Shown here piece after piece: positions 23,501 to 37,100 of a stretch of DNA of 64,000 nucleotides. The notes below the pieces were generated by a model, which ran no database searches, was not told the DNA's origin, and saw only the letters and a list, made by a program, of their open reading frames with translations. The DNA comes from Scortum barcoo (Eukaryota > Chordata > Actinopteri > Centrarchiformes > Terapontidae): NCBI GenBank assembly GCA_023238725.1, contig CM041538.1, positions 8,616,880 to 8,680,879 of the forward strand. The letters are read 5' to 3'. A program made the translations under genes and the position numbers. The number at the start of each line of letters is the position of its first letter. Position 1 is the stretch's first letter.

Positions 23501-26500
23501 TTGTGTCTTATCCAGTCTTCTTCCAAATGTTTATCTCCCAGACTTTTTTTTTTTCCTTTCCAGAAGGCGTGCTCATTGCCAGGTTTGGCTGGCTGGTGCC
23601 ATGCCAGCTTTCCTCAGTCTGTCTAGCCCTTGTATTGGCACCGTCAGCAAGCTGGGGTTTCTGCTGGCATCTCTTGGCAGCTGAACAAGAGACAGACCCC
23701 GTCGACACATTCTACATTTTATGGAACTTACTTATTCATATGTGAATAAATGTTGCACCGAAAAATTCCAGAAAATGTGCTGGCACTACACTGTATTTAA
23801 CAGAAAATGTCTTTTTTCTTAGGTGATGTTCTATATTTACCTTGTCACACTCTTTTGTGTAAGATGTCAGTGTTAAGTGTCAGTGCCGGCTTCCCCTGAT
23901 TATTAGTGACTAATGAAAAATTTGTTCATGCTTGGTGTATCACTGAAAATGTCTCCCCTTATAACAATAACAACATCTGTGCAATTTACTGGCAGTTTTG
24001 AACACATTTCCACGCTCCACACACCACCCAAGTAAATCTTACAGCTTTTATTTATCTGTCACATTGCAGAATTAAATTTGTGTGAATTACGTGTCGTCTT
24101 GAGGGAGGAAATTCCTCGATCAGGTTTCTGCACTATTCTGTCAGGCTCCTTATTCACATGAGTACAAGAAAAAAAAAAAGTTCTGAGTGAAGCTGTGAAA
24201 AGAGTCATTAAATCATTAATCATCACTAACTCTTGATGAATCGCTACTAAAACTGAAACAGTGGCAAAGTAGGACTTCAGCAGCATCCAGTTTTTAGAAA
24301 GTTTCAGCATATTGCTGCGTCCTGAACTACCCTTCAGGTGAAGAACGCAGCAGGCTCCGTTTTCTAGACTGCCACTCACAGGGGTGCAGTCGCTGGTCAT
24401 GTGAACAAGCCAGATCTTTTACCTTTTCCGGAAACGTTAATCCACGAGTGTTACTTGGTCTATGTGTGAAAGGGCTCTTAGACTGATACTGAGCTCTGTG
24501 GGAAAAGGAACCCGTGTGTGTGAGTTTGGGTGCTCTTTTTTTTTTTTTTTGGTGTTATGTGCAGCCCGTGTGTGTGTATGTGCACAGGAGTTAGTTTTCA
24601 TTCCTTTGCCTTCGTGTTTGATAGGGTTAAGGGACATGAGGACATATTGGATATCATAGCTGTAATTTGGCTGTGGCATTTATGTTCCTCTGTAGCCGTT
24701 TCAGCCAGTGTTACAAATCACCGTACAAAGATCAAGACTGCTTTACGGTGGCGTAGTATTCACAGGAGGTTTACATTAGCCAGATAAGCTGCCAGTAAGG
24801 TCGTTCTGAGTGTATTAAATATGGGTTCTTGATTGAATTTCCATCAAAGTGACTATTTAAAAGCAGATGAATGAATATATGACTGAAGTTTTTATTGTTT
24901 TTTTTTATTATATGAATTTATATAAGTCTGGAAGTCCACAAATAGAAAACCAACTTTAACAACTTTCACCCTTTAGATCTTTAGACCTTTTTATTTTCTG
25001 CAGCAAATTCATAAATCATTAACCGCCTCACATTCTTTTCCAGGCTTAACTTGAAACTCAACTCATCAAAATTAAACAAACATTCCCATTTTTGGTTTTC
25101 GGTACACCAGAATATTTTAGGTTTTGGTGCGAGCCATTTCATGGAAAACATTCTCTTAAATCATCATAGATTGTGCAGCACAAGCAAAAGTAGGCCTCAA
25201 CAATGCTATTAATATATATCAGTATATAAAATGGCACGCTGTCATTTCTGCCACACTCAGAATGTGAATATTTGAATATTGTTGCTGCTTAATGAGGTCC
25301 CAAACCAGGCATTTTGATTGACCGTTACAGTGGGAATGGCACATGGGAGATTCTTGTTTGAGGCGAGCTGTCATATGTATCCTGCATACTTCAAAACAGA
25401 AACACTGCTCTCCCTCTCCCCATATTCGCAACAGCAAAGCCAGCCATCATTTACATACCAGAACCTTGTGAATGTCCTTGGGGAACTCTCTCTGCCTCTC
25501 TCTCTCTCTTTCTCTTGAAAGCACTCACACTTGAGCTTCTGCACACAGCAATGATCGACTCATGAATCTGAATGGGAGAGGTTTCCGATGTTTAGACAGC
25601 ATAGGAAAGAAACCTGATGCATATTAAGTCGACACCCCCCCCTCACAGGCCTGCCTGCTGTCTAAAAGCTCAGCTTGACGCTTTTGTAAAACAGACATAG
25701 CTGTGTGTGTGTGTGCATGCATGAGTGTTAATGAACATAAACAATATATTTTTTCCTAAATAGTTCTGCATGAATGAGATGTGTGCATATGAATTTAATG
25801 CCTGAGATTTGACACAAACACATAAATTTGTTGTAATTTATCATATCTGTTGGCTGTTTTTTATCACATTCTTTCACTCAAAAGCATCTCCAGTACTTTG
25901 CTTTAAAATGTTTTTTCTTTGTTAATCTGATGTGTGCATGCTGTAGACTGCACCCAGAAAAACTCATCTAACTGTGCAGTCCATACTTGTTTAAATGATT
26001 ATGGAGACAGTATGCTTGTAAACTCGTATTTTGGGGTATGGTAAAAAAATTTAGTGCTCTACAGCCTTGACAAGAAACATCCAGTTTGACTTCACTCAGC
26101 TGGTTCAGGACACTGTTTTTTTTTCCTTCCTTGGATTGCAGGGGAGGAGCGCTTGTTTTCCTCCTGAGTGTTAGTAGCCATCGCTGGCAATTGTCCACTC
26201 ACTTGGCTCCACCCGCCATCCGGGGAATATATTTTACCATATGTCACTTCCTAGTCCAACTTCGAACTAAAGAGAAACTGAAATGTGCCTTTTGTATGTT
26301 TAAAATGCTCCTTTTTTGCAGGTCTATGCACTATGACAAATGAGAAAAACTACCACTCCCAAACCCATAATTCCCTGCAGTACCATCAGCGTGGAAGTTA
26401 TTCTCACCACAGTGAATGTGTACACAGGTTAATGATGGAAATATGCTAGCTGAAAAAAACACACATTTCCAAAAAATGATCATATTTCCAGAAAAAAATT

Positions 26501-27127
26501 ACGTTGTTTGAAACTTCAGGTTGTGTGTGTGACTCCCAGCTGCAGCTGGTGTGTCGGTTTTCTTCTCCTGCATGAATTACATCTTGAGACCGAATGATTG
26601 AGCTGGTTTGGGAACAGAGGTTCATCTGAAGGCCTTTTTATCCATCTTGATTGGGTTTCTAGTAAAAGCTCCATGTGTGAGTTTTGGGAATAATGCCTGC
26701 GCCTCACCTCAGCCAAAACCAACAGGTGCACATTTCTGATCTCTTCTTTGTGTGTCCCCCCCCGCCTTTGATCCCCACACCCCAAAACACACCATCTCGC
26801 TCTCCTTTTCTCAAACATCTCCACATGTATCTGTTTAAGACGCCTCTACTTAAGGTCATCTATGAAAAGGTTCACTCACCATCAGTATTTCTCTCTGAGG
26901 GTTCAATCCTCATTACTTTCTTTTTCCCGCTTTCTACACGTGTCTCTGAGGACGCTCTCTTGATTTCTGAGTCAGCGTTCAGATGTTTTGGACTCACTCG
27001 GCTGCATCTGCACGATGGAGCAGAGAGAGAGATTTGTGAACGTGCGTGTATTTTATGTGTGTACTTTGGCATCGTGGTTTCCTGCCGCAAGTGAGGGTCG
27101 CAACTCATAAACTGTCCTCCTTGTTAA

Positions 27128-27182
<55 letters not shown>

Positions 27183-30100
27183 GTTGCAGAGCACTGCCTA
27201 TGTAGACAGGTCACATGTGAAAAATTAGGATGATGAAAGTTTTTCAGTGTTCTGTGTTTGTACAAGCTGTTATTTGCCTTTAGATGCGTTTGTGTAAGTG
27301 CGTCATTTTTATGCATATCCATATGACTGTTCGCGTAAATATTTTTGTATGTGTGTTTCTGTAATTTGGCCGGGCATGGGCTGATGTTTTCATTCCTCGC
27401 CACAGCTCCCAGGTTGCCTCCCTCGGCACGCTGAGTAGCCAACACAAATCCTGCATCCAGTTAATCATCTTGTGTCATAAAGATTAATGCTGTGCTGTGT
27501 TACGCTGCGGCACGCATTACTCCACTCAGTAATGACATTTGATATTAGCCATAGTCAGGTGTACTTTTGCCATGTTGTCATTCCGTGTCATGGCAAGTAC
27601 CTGTTGCCCTGGTCGCATGTCTGGGGTATGTGCGTCGTCTGTTTATGTGGAACTGGAGGCACTGAATCTTTGGGCGAGCTAAATGGGAACAGTTTTCCAT
27701 TGGAGAATTTGTCCCAATCTAAACTTTCGATGGCGAGGTCTCTGGATTATCCCGATGCACTGTTACTGGAAAGGTTTTTCTGTGCTTTGGCCATCAGACA
27801 AACCTCAATTCACCACCAAATTTGTAGCGGTGGCAACAGAAGTCTGTTATATCAAAATAAATCTTAAATAAACAGAATGGGCGATTGCATGAGAGGTTAG
27901 ATCCTTTTTATTAGAAAACTTCATGATGTGGTTACGTTGGCAGGTGCAGTCGTGGAGCTTTTGAATTGTACCACGTTATACTGAAAAGTGTTTTTAATAT
28001 TTTGTCCATTTGTATCATTAAGGGTTGACCAAATACTAAAAACACCTCTCTGTATGATGCAGTTTAACTGCGCTACAAACTACTTCCTCAAAAATGTCCA
28101 TGAAGTTGAATCAACACCCCTCATTATACATCATGAGCAGGGGCGTAATTTGGATTTTAAACGTGTGGGGGACACAGCACAGGTGCACATCCTCAGAGGG
28201 GCTTTCAGACAGCCAAAACTAAACATAACCGTGCTTATTGATAATTTTGATACGTCACCTTGAAATGGATGGTGAGGGAAAAATATTTTATAAAGCAGCA
28301 AGAAGGGATGAAATTTATCAATATATAGACTCCCTGTAAAGTTGAGTTGACTCACAAAGGCAGAAACTTTGGCACCTTTTTAAAGGAAAGTTACTTTTTA
28401 CGTCAAGGTAATATATGATGTTTGTCCTATTTTTTTAAATATAACAATATCAGACTGCGAAAAATGGAGGGGTCCAATACTGCCCTGTAAAAAAAAAACT
28501 GCAGAGGACATATTTCCTGTGTTCATCCTGTAAATGACCTTCATAGGGGGAGGTTTAATTGCAGGTTTGTCGTATTAGACTGCTTTAGTTTTAGCTTGGT
28601 GTAACTCATAGATTGGCATTGGGTGCATGTGTAACTCGTACCGCTTTAACACATAAACCACACTCAGACACGTAAATGAACATGCATCAACAACATTTCT
28701 TCAGCCTGCTGTTACTGGTTCATTCCAGCTGAGTGGTGTTAACACGAGGGTCAGCAGGGCCGGGCTGTACTAGTTTGGCTTGGCAGAGGCGAAACCAGTA
28801 TCGGATGTAGCCTAAGCCTCTGTGCAGAGCGACCCATGCCTCTATTAATCAGTGCGTGTAACTGCCCTAAGAATACATGAAGTAGAACAAAGCGCCCTGT
28901 CTATAGAGAGACCTTATAACAGTGGCCAGACATGATCTCACATCGTGCTCAGAAACCTGAGAGGGAGACCACCCCGGGAACATTTTTTTCCTCTGTCCTA
29001 TGTCCTTTATCTCTTCTCCATCGCTCTGATCTGTTCCTCTGTGGTTTTTTTTTTCCTCCCCTGCTGCTCCTTCACATTCACCTGCCTGTGACACACACAG
29101 TAAATACATTATATTTGTTCTCACTATTTCTAGCATTATTCTTCCTTCTCTTCCTCCTCAATACATCTGTTTTCTTTAACTTCTGAGGCTCACAATTTGG
29201 TTTGACTTCCACCACCTCCCATTTTTAAGGATTTTCCTGATAAATACCACTTGTCTTTATAGTAAATGAACATGATTGTTCAGAGGATTAATAGAGTCAC
29301 CATCTTTATGACACATATCCAAAAACAGATGGTCTTATTGTGTTCCTGTTATGATGACAATATGTGTACCTTATTTATCTATGGTGTGACTCTTTTGTTT
29401 GTTATATTCTGATGCTTGAAAACAGCAGAGTAAAAGCCTTACAGCTGAGGCCACAGCACAGGAATGTGAAGATAATCCAGGGTAGTGTGTGCAGACAGTG
29501 CCGGCGCCCCATCTGAACATCGCTTCACTTGGCTGAGAGCGCGCCTCTTTTGGCAGGAAGCATATATCAAAGTCGTGAGCGTATTGGCGCTGGTTGACGA
29601 GCCCCTTTGCGCAGTGTCTCTTTCTCTGCCTTCTCTTTGACCTCGCGCTTCCAGTTTATCAGTCTCCGTCCTCTCGCACGCTATTTCTGATTTTTTTTTT
29701 TTTTTTTTTTGATATATCAGTATGGAGTTCCGGCCTTGGCGGGGTGTACCACCAGGGTGTGACTGGGACTCGTGGTGCCAGAGGTTGCTGGCAGGCTGGC
29801 ACTTCATCCTGAGGCGGCTGAAGCCCAGTCCAGAGGTTAAGTGTTTGTGAGGCTCTCACTCAGTTTCCACCGCCATGCCGTCTGTTTGCTTTAGTCATGG
29901 CGTTATTCTTGTCACTTCACGACTGATGCTTAAAGAGGTAGTCGTGAGTATATTTTTATTTTGTGTTAAACTCCAGCTGTAAAAAAACAACAATAAAACA
30001 CAACCATCATTAAGAAAAACTTATTTTTTGAAATTAAGTATTTTTCCTCGCCCAATTCTAAAGTCAACCCTCTGAGTAAAAAGCAGCAAACATGAAGTAT

Positions 30101-31126
30101 TATGGTTTGGCATAAGTGGATCCCAAAGCAAGGTGTCAGCATCCATTTCCAAAGAGGATCCACTGTAAACATGCCCTTGACCCCACTGTAGGCCTGAAGT
30201 AATATTTAAAGAAATGTATAGTGCACATTAGCCAACCATGATTTGCAGCAGAAGGTTTTTCTTTTCTCAGTTTGAACTCTCTCACCCTGATCCCCTCAGT
30301 AATTTGCCAGCATTCTTGACATGAAGTTGGTCATATGAAAGAGCACAGTGCTTCATTTGGATCTCAACTAATTGCCTTAGTTGCAGTTATTTACAAGATT
30401 CACACGCCTTCGATGTCTTTCAGTGCATGGCGGCACTGTGCGTGATGGTTTAACTGGATTCATCCTTTGGCTCTCAGTCTCAGCCGTGTTGTGTGAACAC
30501 AAGCGGCATAATTTATGGACCTTTTCATATGGAGAAAGATTCAAAGCCCCCATAAAATCACAGAATTTTCTCATTATCTTGCATTCCTGTGTTGAAGCCA
30601 TTTGACGGCAGTGTGTGAGGTTTTGTTTTTGTCCTCTTTCACTCCCAGATTTTATCAGCTTAATGGAGGTGCTCAGGTATGCAGCTTTGATCTGTCTTTG
30701 GAAAGTTTTCACATTGGCTCCACTTTAACAGCAAGTTGCTATTCCCATAATGTGCCACTGGCCTGGCGCTGCTGCCGCCACACACTGTATCAGTTGCTGC
30801 TTTCAGGCCAACATCCAAAAAAAGGAGAAAATCAGTCAGTCATTAGAGCTTTGTACAGTATATTCCACAATATATCATGGGTTTTCTGGTGCCAAAGATT
30901 GTGAATTTTTCATAGTGTTAAAAAAATTAGGAATTCCACTGTCAATATTTTTTTTTAGTATTTAATTTAGTATATCAATTTTTTGTATTTTTAATTAGTC
31001 AACTTTGCTTAGTGCATGGTTACTGTAGCCGCCAGCTTTGTTTTAATGACTTTGCCATCAAAGGGCCTTTTGCAGTGAAAGTCTTAAGGTAATGACCTGC
31101 ACCCTTTGCCTCTTACCACATGCACA

Positions 31127-31181
<55 letters not shown>

Positions 31182-34100
31182 TTACTCTCCAACACTGTGC
31201 ACATTGTGTTTATGTCACAGAACTTTAGACAATTTTGGGGGTCAATGTCTCTCTGTACGCCCCCTCCTCGTCCTTCACTCTCCTTTCTATCCTCAAGTTA
31301 AACTGTCTGATGGTGAGTGCCCACAACAATCATTGTTTCTCAATATGACAGAGAGAGAGAGAGAGAAAGTGAGCAAGAAAGGCAGAAACCTCACCTGTTC
31401 TCACTAAGCTGGTAGATTATGTCTCTGATGTCTCTCATTTTGAGTCACAATGCCTTATTTTTGGACTGCAGCTAAGCCATGATTCAGATGGTTCATTATC
31501 GTCCTTTGTCCTCCAGGAGGGCCAAGTGGGGAAATGCTCGGAGGACGCTCGATTTCACAGAAATGCAGAACAGCGTTTTGAACTTAAGATTGCAAATGGA
31601 TGTAAAAATAAAACAGAGAAATTATGAAAAGAGAGGAACAAAACAACTATCTTTTTTCTCTTACTGGAGAAAAGTTGTTGTTGCACCAACAAAATAATTA
31701 CAAATAACACTGTGGATGATTTGTAGCTCAGATGTCCTTCATTCAGTCCCCTCCCCCAGCTTCCCTCAGACCTCTAAGTTAGAAGTCTAAAATATCAGTA
31801 GATGTGATATATTTATGCGTCTTTATTCTTCAGTCATAGCTTCAAATAGAAAAGAAGCCTGGTTTTGGTTGTGGATGGGTTGTTATCAGACTGCAGCTCT
31901 GCTATCTTTCTCTCCTCTTTACTGCTCTGGTCTGACCCCGCCCCACTTTTCCACAGTTCCTCGCTCCTCCACCCTCCATTCCCTCCCTTTTTTCTCTCAC
32001 ATGTGGAAAGCATTATATCCTGTCTGGTGGAGAGGGAGAGCAAACATCCCGGGCTGAGACTGAGAGCCTCTCGGGTAGGTGTAGGGAGCGGTGGGGATGA
32101 TCTGCGTGGCGTTGACTCTCTCTCTCCCTCTCTCTCTCTCTCTCTCGGCCCCGATGTTGTTTGGACAAAAGGGGGTTTGTTATTTCAGAACCACCAGCAC
32201 CCGATAGCTGACAGGCTTCACCCTCCCACCGCACTGGACTGGACGAGACCCTGTTTGAATGAAGGGGGGTGAGATAAAGACAGTCCAGTTAGAGGTCCTC
32301 GCCCTGCAGTGCACTTTGTGTGAATAATATCTACATTTAAAACACTTGTTCGGGTTTCTCCCTGTCACCCTTTAGAGAGCTGATTACAGTTTGCAACATG
32401 TAGAAGTGCTGTGACTCTTTCCTGATATGTTTTATTGAACCTTTTTCAAAAACACAGTCACTGTGGGGTTTTTGGGCTTGTTGGCTCTGACAAAAATAAA
32501 ATGTTTAAAGTAGCTGATTTTCAGCAGTAAAATATGTCGAGCTCCAACTAGTAGATCAATTAGTTGATCCAAAGGAAATTTAAGGTGCAACTGATCATTT
32601 AAGGCATTTTCAGCTTTTCTTGGTCTTACAGTGTAAAGTATGTAGTACATTGTATATTTTTTTAAAATGTGGACTTCAGGTCACACTTTGAACTGTTTTC
32701 TAGTGCTTTATTGATCAAAATGATCAGTCAAGAAGATAATTGTTAGTTGCCCTATTACAAAACAAGGAAATTCATACAAAAAAAACTACACGGCTGTTCA
32801 AACTGTGTTTTTGAATTTGGGCAAATCTGATACGTTTGGTGTTTAATTCAGAGTTCACATTCTTCTCCAGGAATACTTCTGAAAACATCTAGATAAATTT
32901 TAACTTCATGTCTCTTTACTTATCCATGTGTACTCCTGAAGATACTGATCAGTGTGTTGTTGCTCTCTAAGTTAAATGAATACAGTTATGTGCAAGTTAT
33001 ACAGTTATGTGCAAGTTATTTCTCTTTTTTAAATGGCTTTAAATGGCTCGCCTCATCAAGACGACCTCAAACCATTTTGGGTGATGACTAATTTACTTAC
33101 AATTACTCTTGTGGAAAATGTTTAGGTGTCATTGTGGTGTTTCTTTTTTTCTTCTTTTTAATAAGTTGCTCTGCATTGAAAAGCCATCACTTGTGGTCAG
33201 AGTGACACATTTATCCAAGTCTTGGACATGTCACATGTTGAAAAGATTCCCAGTCTTCACTTTATGGCTCAAAGCCGGATACTCTTGACAGCAGGCTGAA
33301 ACCAGCACCACGCCCTCACTGCCTGGATCTCAGCCCGCTAAATCGCAGTGTGCTCAGTTATATCTTTTTCTAAAGTTTCAGGCAGTTCACAGATTTGGCA
33401 TCACTTTCCTCCAAAGTGCCCATTAGTCACATTGGAAGGCTCTGACAAATCAGCGAGGGCACATCAGGATTTCATATTGCTAGATGAGATTCTGTGACTG
33501 CTTACAGGGGATCCAATCATTTGAGGGAAGAGAAATCAGCATAGTAATAGTTGAGCAGAAGCAGAATGAGAGTTAGCTGTGAAAGTGGAGAATTCACAAA
33601 GACTTCGGGCCTTAAAGCGCGCTCATTCAGTGTTACTGTGAAGAGGTGCAGCCTGGGATTTAGACTTTGCCTCAAAAAGAACATTGGGCTGTTTTATCCA
33701 TTACAGCTTTAAGTCACATTGCCATGACAACCACATAGTTTTTTTTTATTGAACTGTAAAGGCTAGGAATCATTTCAGCATATGGCAGCAATCCTCCTCA
33801 TATTTATCGCAATTTCAAGCACGAAAGTCCACAAGCACACAAATGCATGTATAGAAGATTGAAAAGAGAACAGTAAATCAGAGCTAACCAAGCCTTTGAC
33901 TAGCAGGCTGCACACATGTGCATGCAGTCTCCTCACTAACACAGTGTGTGGGCCGAGGCTTTGGAGCCTCCAGTTGTCTGTTAGTTAGTTTCAAGCAAAT
34001 TAAATTGACCCCCAGCACCCCCTAAATGCAGCAGCAAGCAGTTGGCAGACACTGACATCTAGTCATTTAATTAGCGAACCTGCTCCACTGGGTCGAAATA

Positions 34101-37100
34101 GAGACTCACTTAATTAGCAAGGGTTTGGTTTCTCTATGGCCATTATAGTGACATTTAGAGATCCACATTTGACACGTCTCTTCTTGCACAACCCCATCAT
34201 TTTTCTCCTTTTTTTATGGCGCCATGGTCACAATCTTTATGAGTTCATATTCAGTCGAGTGCTTTTGAAATCTGCAGGGTTTACCTGCGATGTGTTGTGC
34301 ATTAAGCAAGTAATCAAACTTTGAGACCTTTAGAATTAATGGGCGGAGAGGATATTGATTCCCTTTTGTTTTCCCTTAAGTTTTTTAACAAGGGACAAGT
34401 CATTGACCCTACTCATATTAACAAACCTGCTCTATGTTCATTGACATGAAAAATGTGAACAACAAAGTCTAACAAAAGAAGTAATCAGGACCAAAGAATG
34501 TGTTTACCACTGTTTAACAAACCATAGTAAAATGTTGTTTTCTCATCATGATGCATGTAAAACAATTTCACCAATAGCTTCGGTTTTAAACCCTTAAAGT
34601 GGCATCAGTTGATTTTTCTTTGGCCACTTAGCTGTAAATAAACACAGTACTGACTCTTTATAGTGTCTGCTTCTCTGTGGCAACCAGCTGGAACTACCAA
34701 TGACATCTTTCCATGTGACATAATTTTACCATTATTCATAAAATATTGATCTGTGTTCAAATTCTGCTGAAGGATCTCACTGGTATTAAACAGATGAATG
34801 GTGATCAATAGTATAATCATTGTTCTTTATCAACAGTTACGCCTATATGTTTTACTGATTAACAGAGAATCAGCCATGTTTTTATTGACTTAATTTGCAC
34901 AGCTTCCTTCTGGCATGACTGTGGCCAAGAGAAATAATGTTTTAAGCCCAGTGAAAACGCGCACCAGGACCAGAATTGCATCTGTTACCCGGTTTGTCAC
35001 TGAGCTTAGATTGTGTTTTGCATAATTATAATTGATAGGAGACACAGTGAATCCTTTTAAAGAATTTCCGAGGTTTCCAGGTTAGTTCTCGTGGTTTATC
35101 CTCGCAGACAAATGACTGAACAGAAACGTTATTTTTCTCTGGTCTATGTGTGACGGAGCTATAAACTGCAGGTGCAATTATTTCAGACTTCTTCGGCTGT
35201 ATTGCGAAAAAAATACAGAATGTGTGCTCTCCCCCGACCACCCCCCCACCCCCTCGCCTTCTCCCACTCTCAGGTGCCTGTTTCCTGACTCCGCTTTGTA
35301 GTGCTCAGAAAAAAAAATCGAGATGGGAGGGCGAGGTTGCGGATGGAGACGTGGCAAAGAGTCTAGGAAAAAAGTTGAAAAAAAAAATCAACAACACGCA
35401 CGCACATCAGAGACGAAGCTCTGTTGCCGCATCCCCAGCTCCAGCCCTTTGTAGTGCAATGAGCGGAGAGTTGGCTGGAGGCAGAGAGAGAGAGAGGAAA
35501 AGCCAAGGGAGGGAGGGGGGATAAAGCATTGAAGGAAGGAGGGGGTGAGGGGGGGGGCTGAGCTGTATACCAGCAGCATGGAGGAAGCAGCAGTTAGTCT
35601 CTCTCAGGATTTCGGCTTTTATCTGTCAGTTGTATGGAAACCAATCTCTCAGGCCCTACAGCTCCAAACATCTACACTGCAGCCTGATGTGTGGATGTGA
35701 AATGTGTGTGTGTGAGGCGTTCACAGTCCGAAATTTTCCTACAATGAGAGGCCTGTAGTGACAGATGAGCTTTACATATGTGCATGTTTTTCTCCTCGAA
35801 GCCCACGTTCGCATTCACAGTCGCTTTGACTCTCGCACACGCTGGAGATGCGCCCCACCCAAGCGATGCTCCCATTTTTTTCCCCCTCCGGTGAGTTCAC
35901 AGATAAACCTCGGATCGCTGATCAACAAGCCCTAAAGACAGGATTAATGGATGTGTGTGCGTGTGTGCATGCTCTCCAGTCCAATTCCAAATTAGTGTGG
36001 CTTACTGCTCCACTCCGGCCTTTGAAGATGGGGGAATTGCTAATAGGTGTATTCCCAAGTCAAAGCCCTACCACTGCAGTCGGCCTCAGCTTCCTCTCCT
36101 CCTCTTTCCTTCCCTTCCTCGCTCCCGCCTTCACCTCTCCACATGCTGCTACTCTGCTGCTCTTTCTCCTCTGTATCACTGTGCCTCCTTTTCCACAACT
36201 CTCACCCTAAAAAACATAGCCGGGTGCTTTGGGTTGATATTATCGGTCACGTGTCTGGATTTTTATTCTCTGCCCCACCGACAACAAAAGGGGCCTCTTT
36301 AAAGGTGAAGAGCCTCTTGGGGAAGTAAATGGCATACCCAAGAGAGCCTTACAGAGGAGCTGAAGAGGTAGGCCCAATTAAATGGATGCCACATAGACAG
36401 AGTGTTCCCGTGCTTTACCTATTTGAAATAAAATGCTATAGCAGGGGAGGGGTGAGGGCCAAGAAAGAGAAACAAAATGATAAAGGGAGAGTGTGGTTTA
36501 GCGCATCAGCAGCATGCACTAAAGTCTGTGGCACACCCCAAAACTGATAGGACTGTAAAAGTTTGTTTCTTCCTGCTCAGTCTTAATCCTCCTCCTCTCC
36601 TGTGATTAAGAGGGGGGCCAGGTTAAGTTATGAGTCTGGATGAAGGTGGCGAAGAGTTTAAATGATGAGTGTACTGAAGCAGCCGGCGGCCCTGTATCAC
36701 TGACAAATGTATTGCGGGATTTGAACAGCACAGGTTCGTCCATTTGTCTCTGTAACTCGCAGTTTGAGCTTCCACTGAGGTTTAGCCCTTCATGTGAACC
36801 ACTCGTCTGTGGTCAGGATTAACCCCAAGGTGGGTTTTAAAAACTGGCCTAATGAGACAAAGGCTGGGGCCCTGTGATCAGTGGACGGGAGTGCATTTCC
36901 CGTGAGCTTAGGGTTGAGAAATTTCCCTGTTTAAATCCGGGGTCGGCTAAACGTGCATTTTGAATGCGATCAGGTTTCCTGTAAACAAACCAAAGTTTTG
37001 TTTACGTCAGTGGTACTCGCCGAAACGCATTGTTTGCATGCTTGAGGTCAAACAATCACGATGAGTCATTTTACCTCCGTGTAACAGTTGCAAAGCTGAT

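Noticed and set aside
28131..28220. Sequence around GAGCAGGGGCGTAATTTGGA, reminiscent of a dispersed element
   Set aside because: Only one short phrase is familiar, and I cannot define ends or a second copy here.
29594..29812. Open frames on both strands around a long poly-T tract
   Set aside because: They depend on the homopolymer and show no family resemblance.
33300..33325. REST/NRSF-like half-site CCAGCACCACG
   Set aside because: The second half of the 21-bp consensus is missing.
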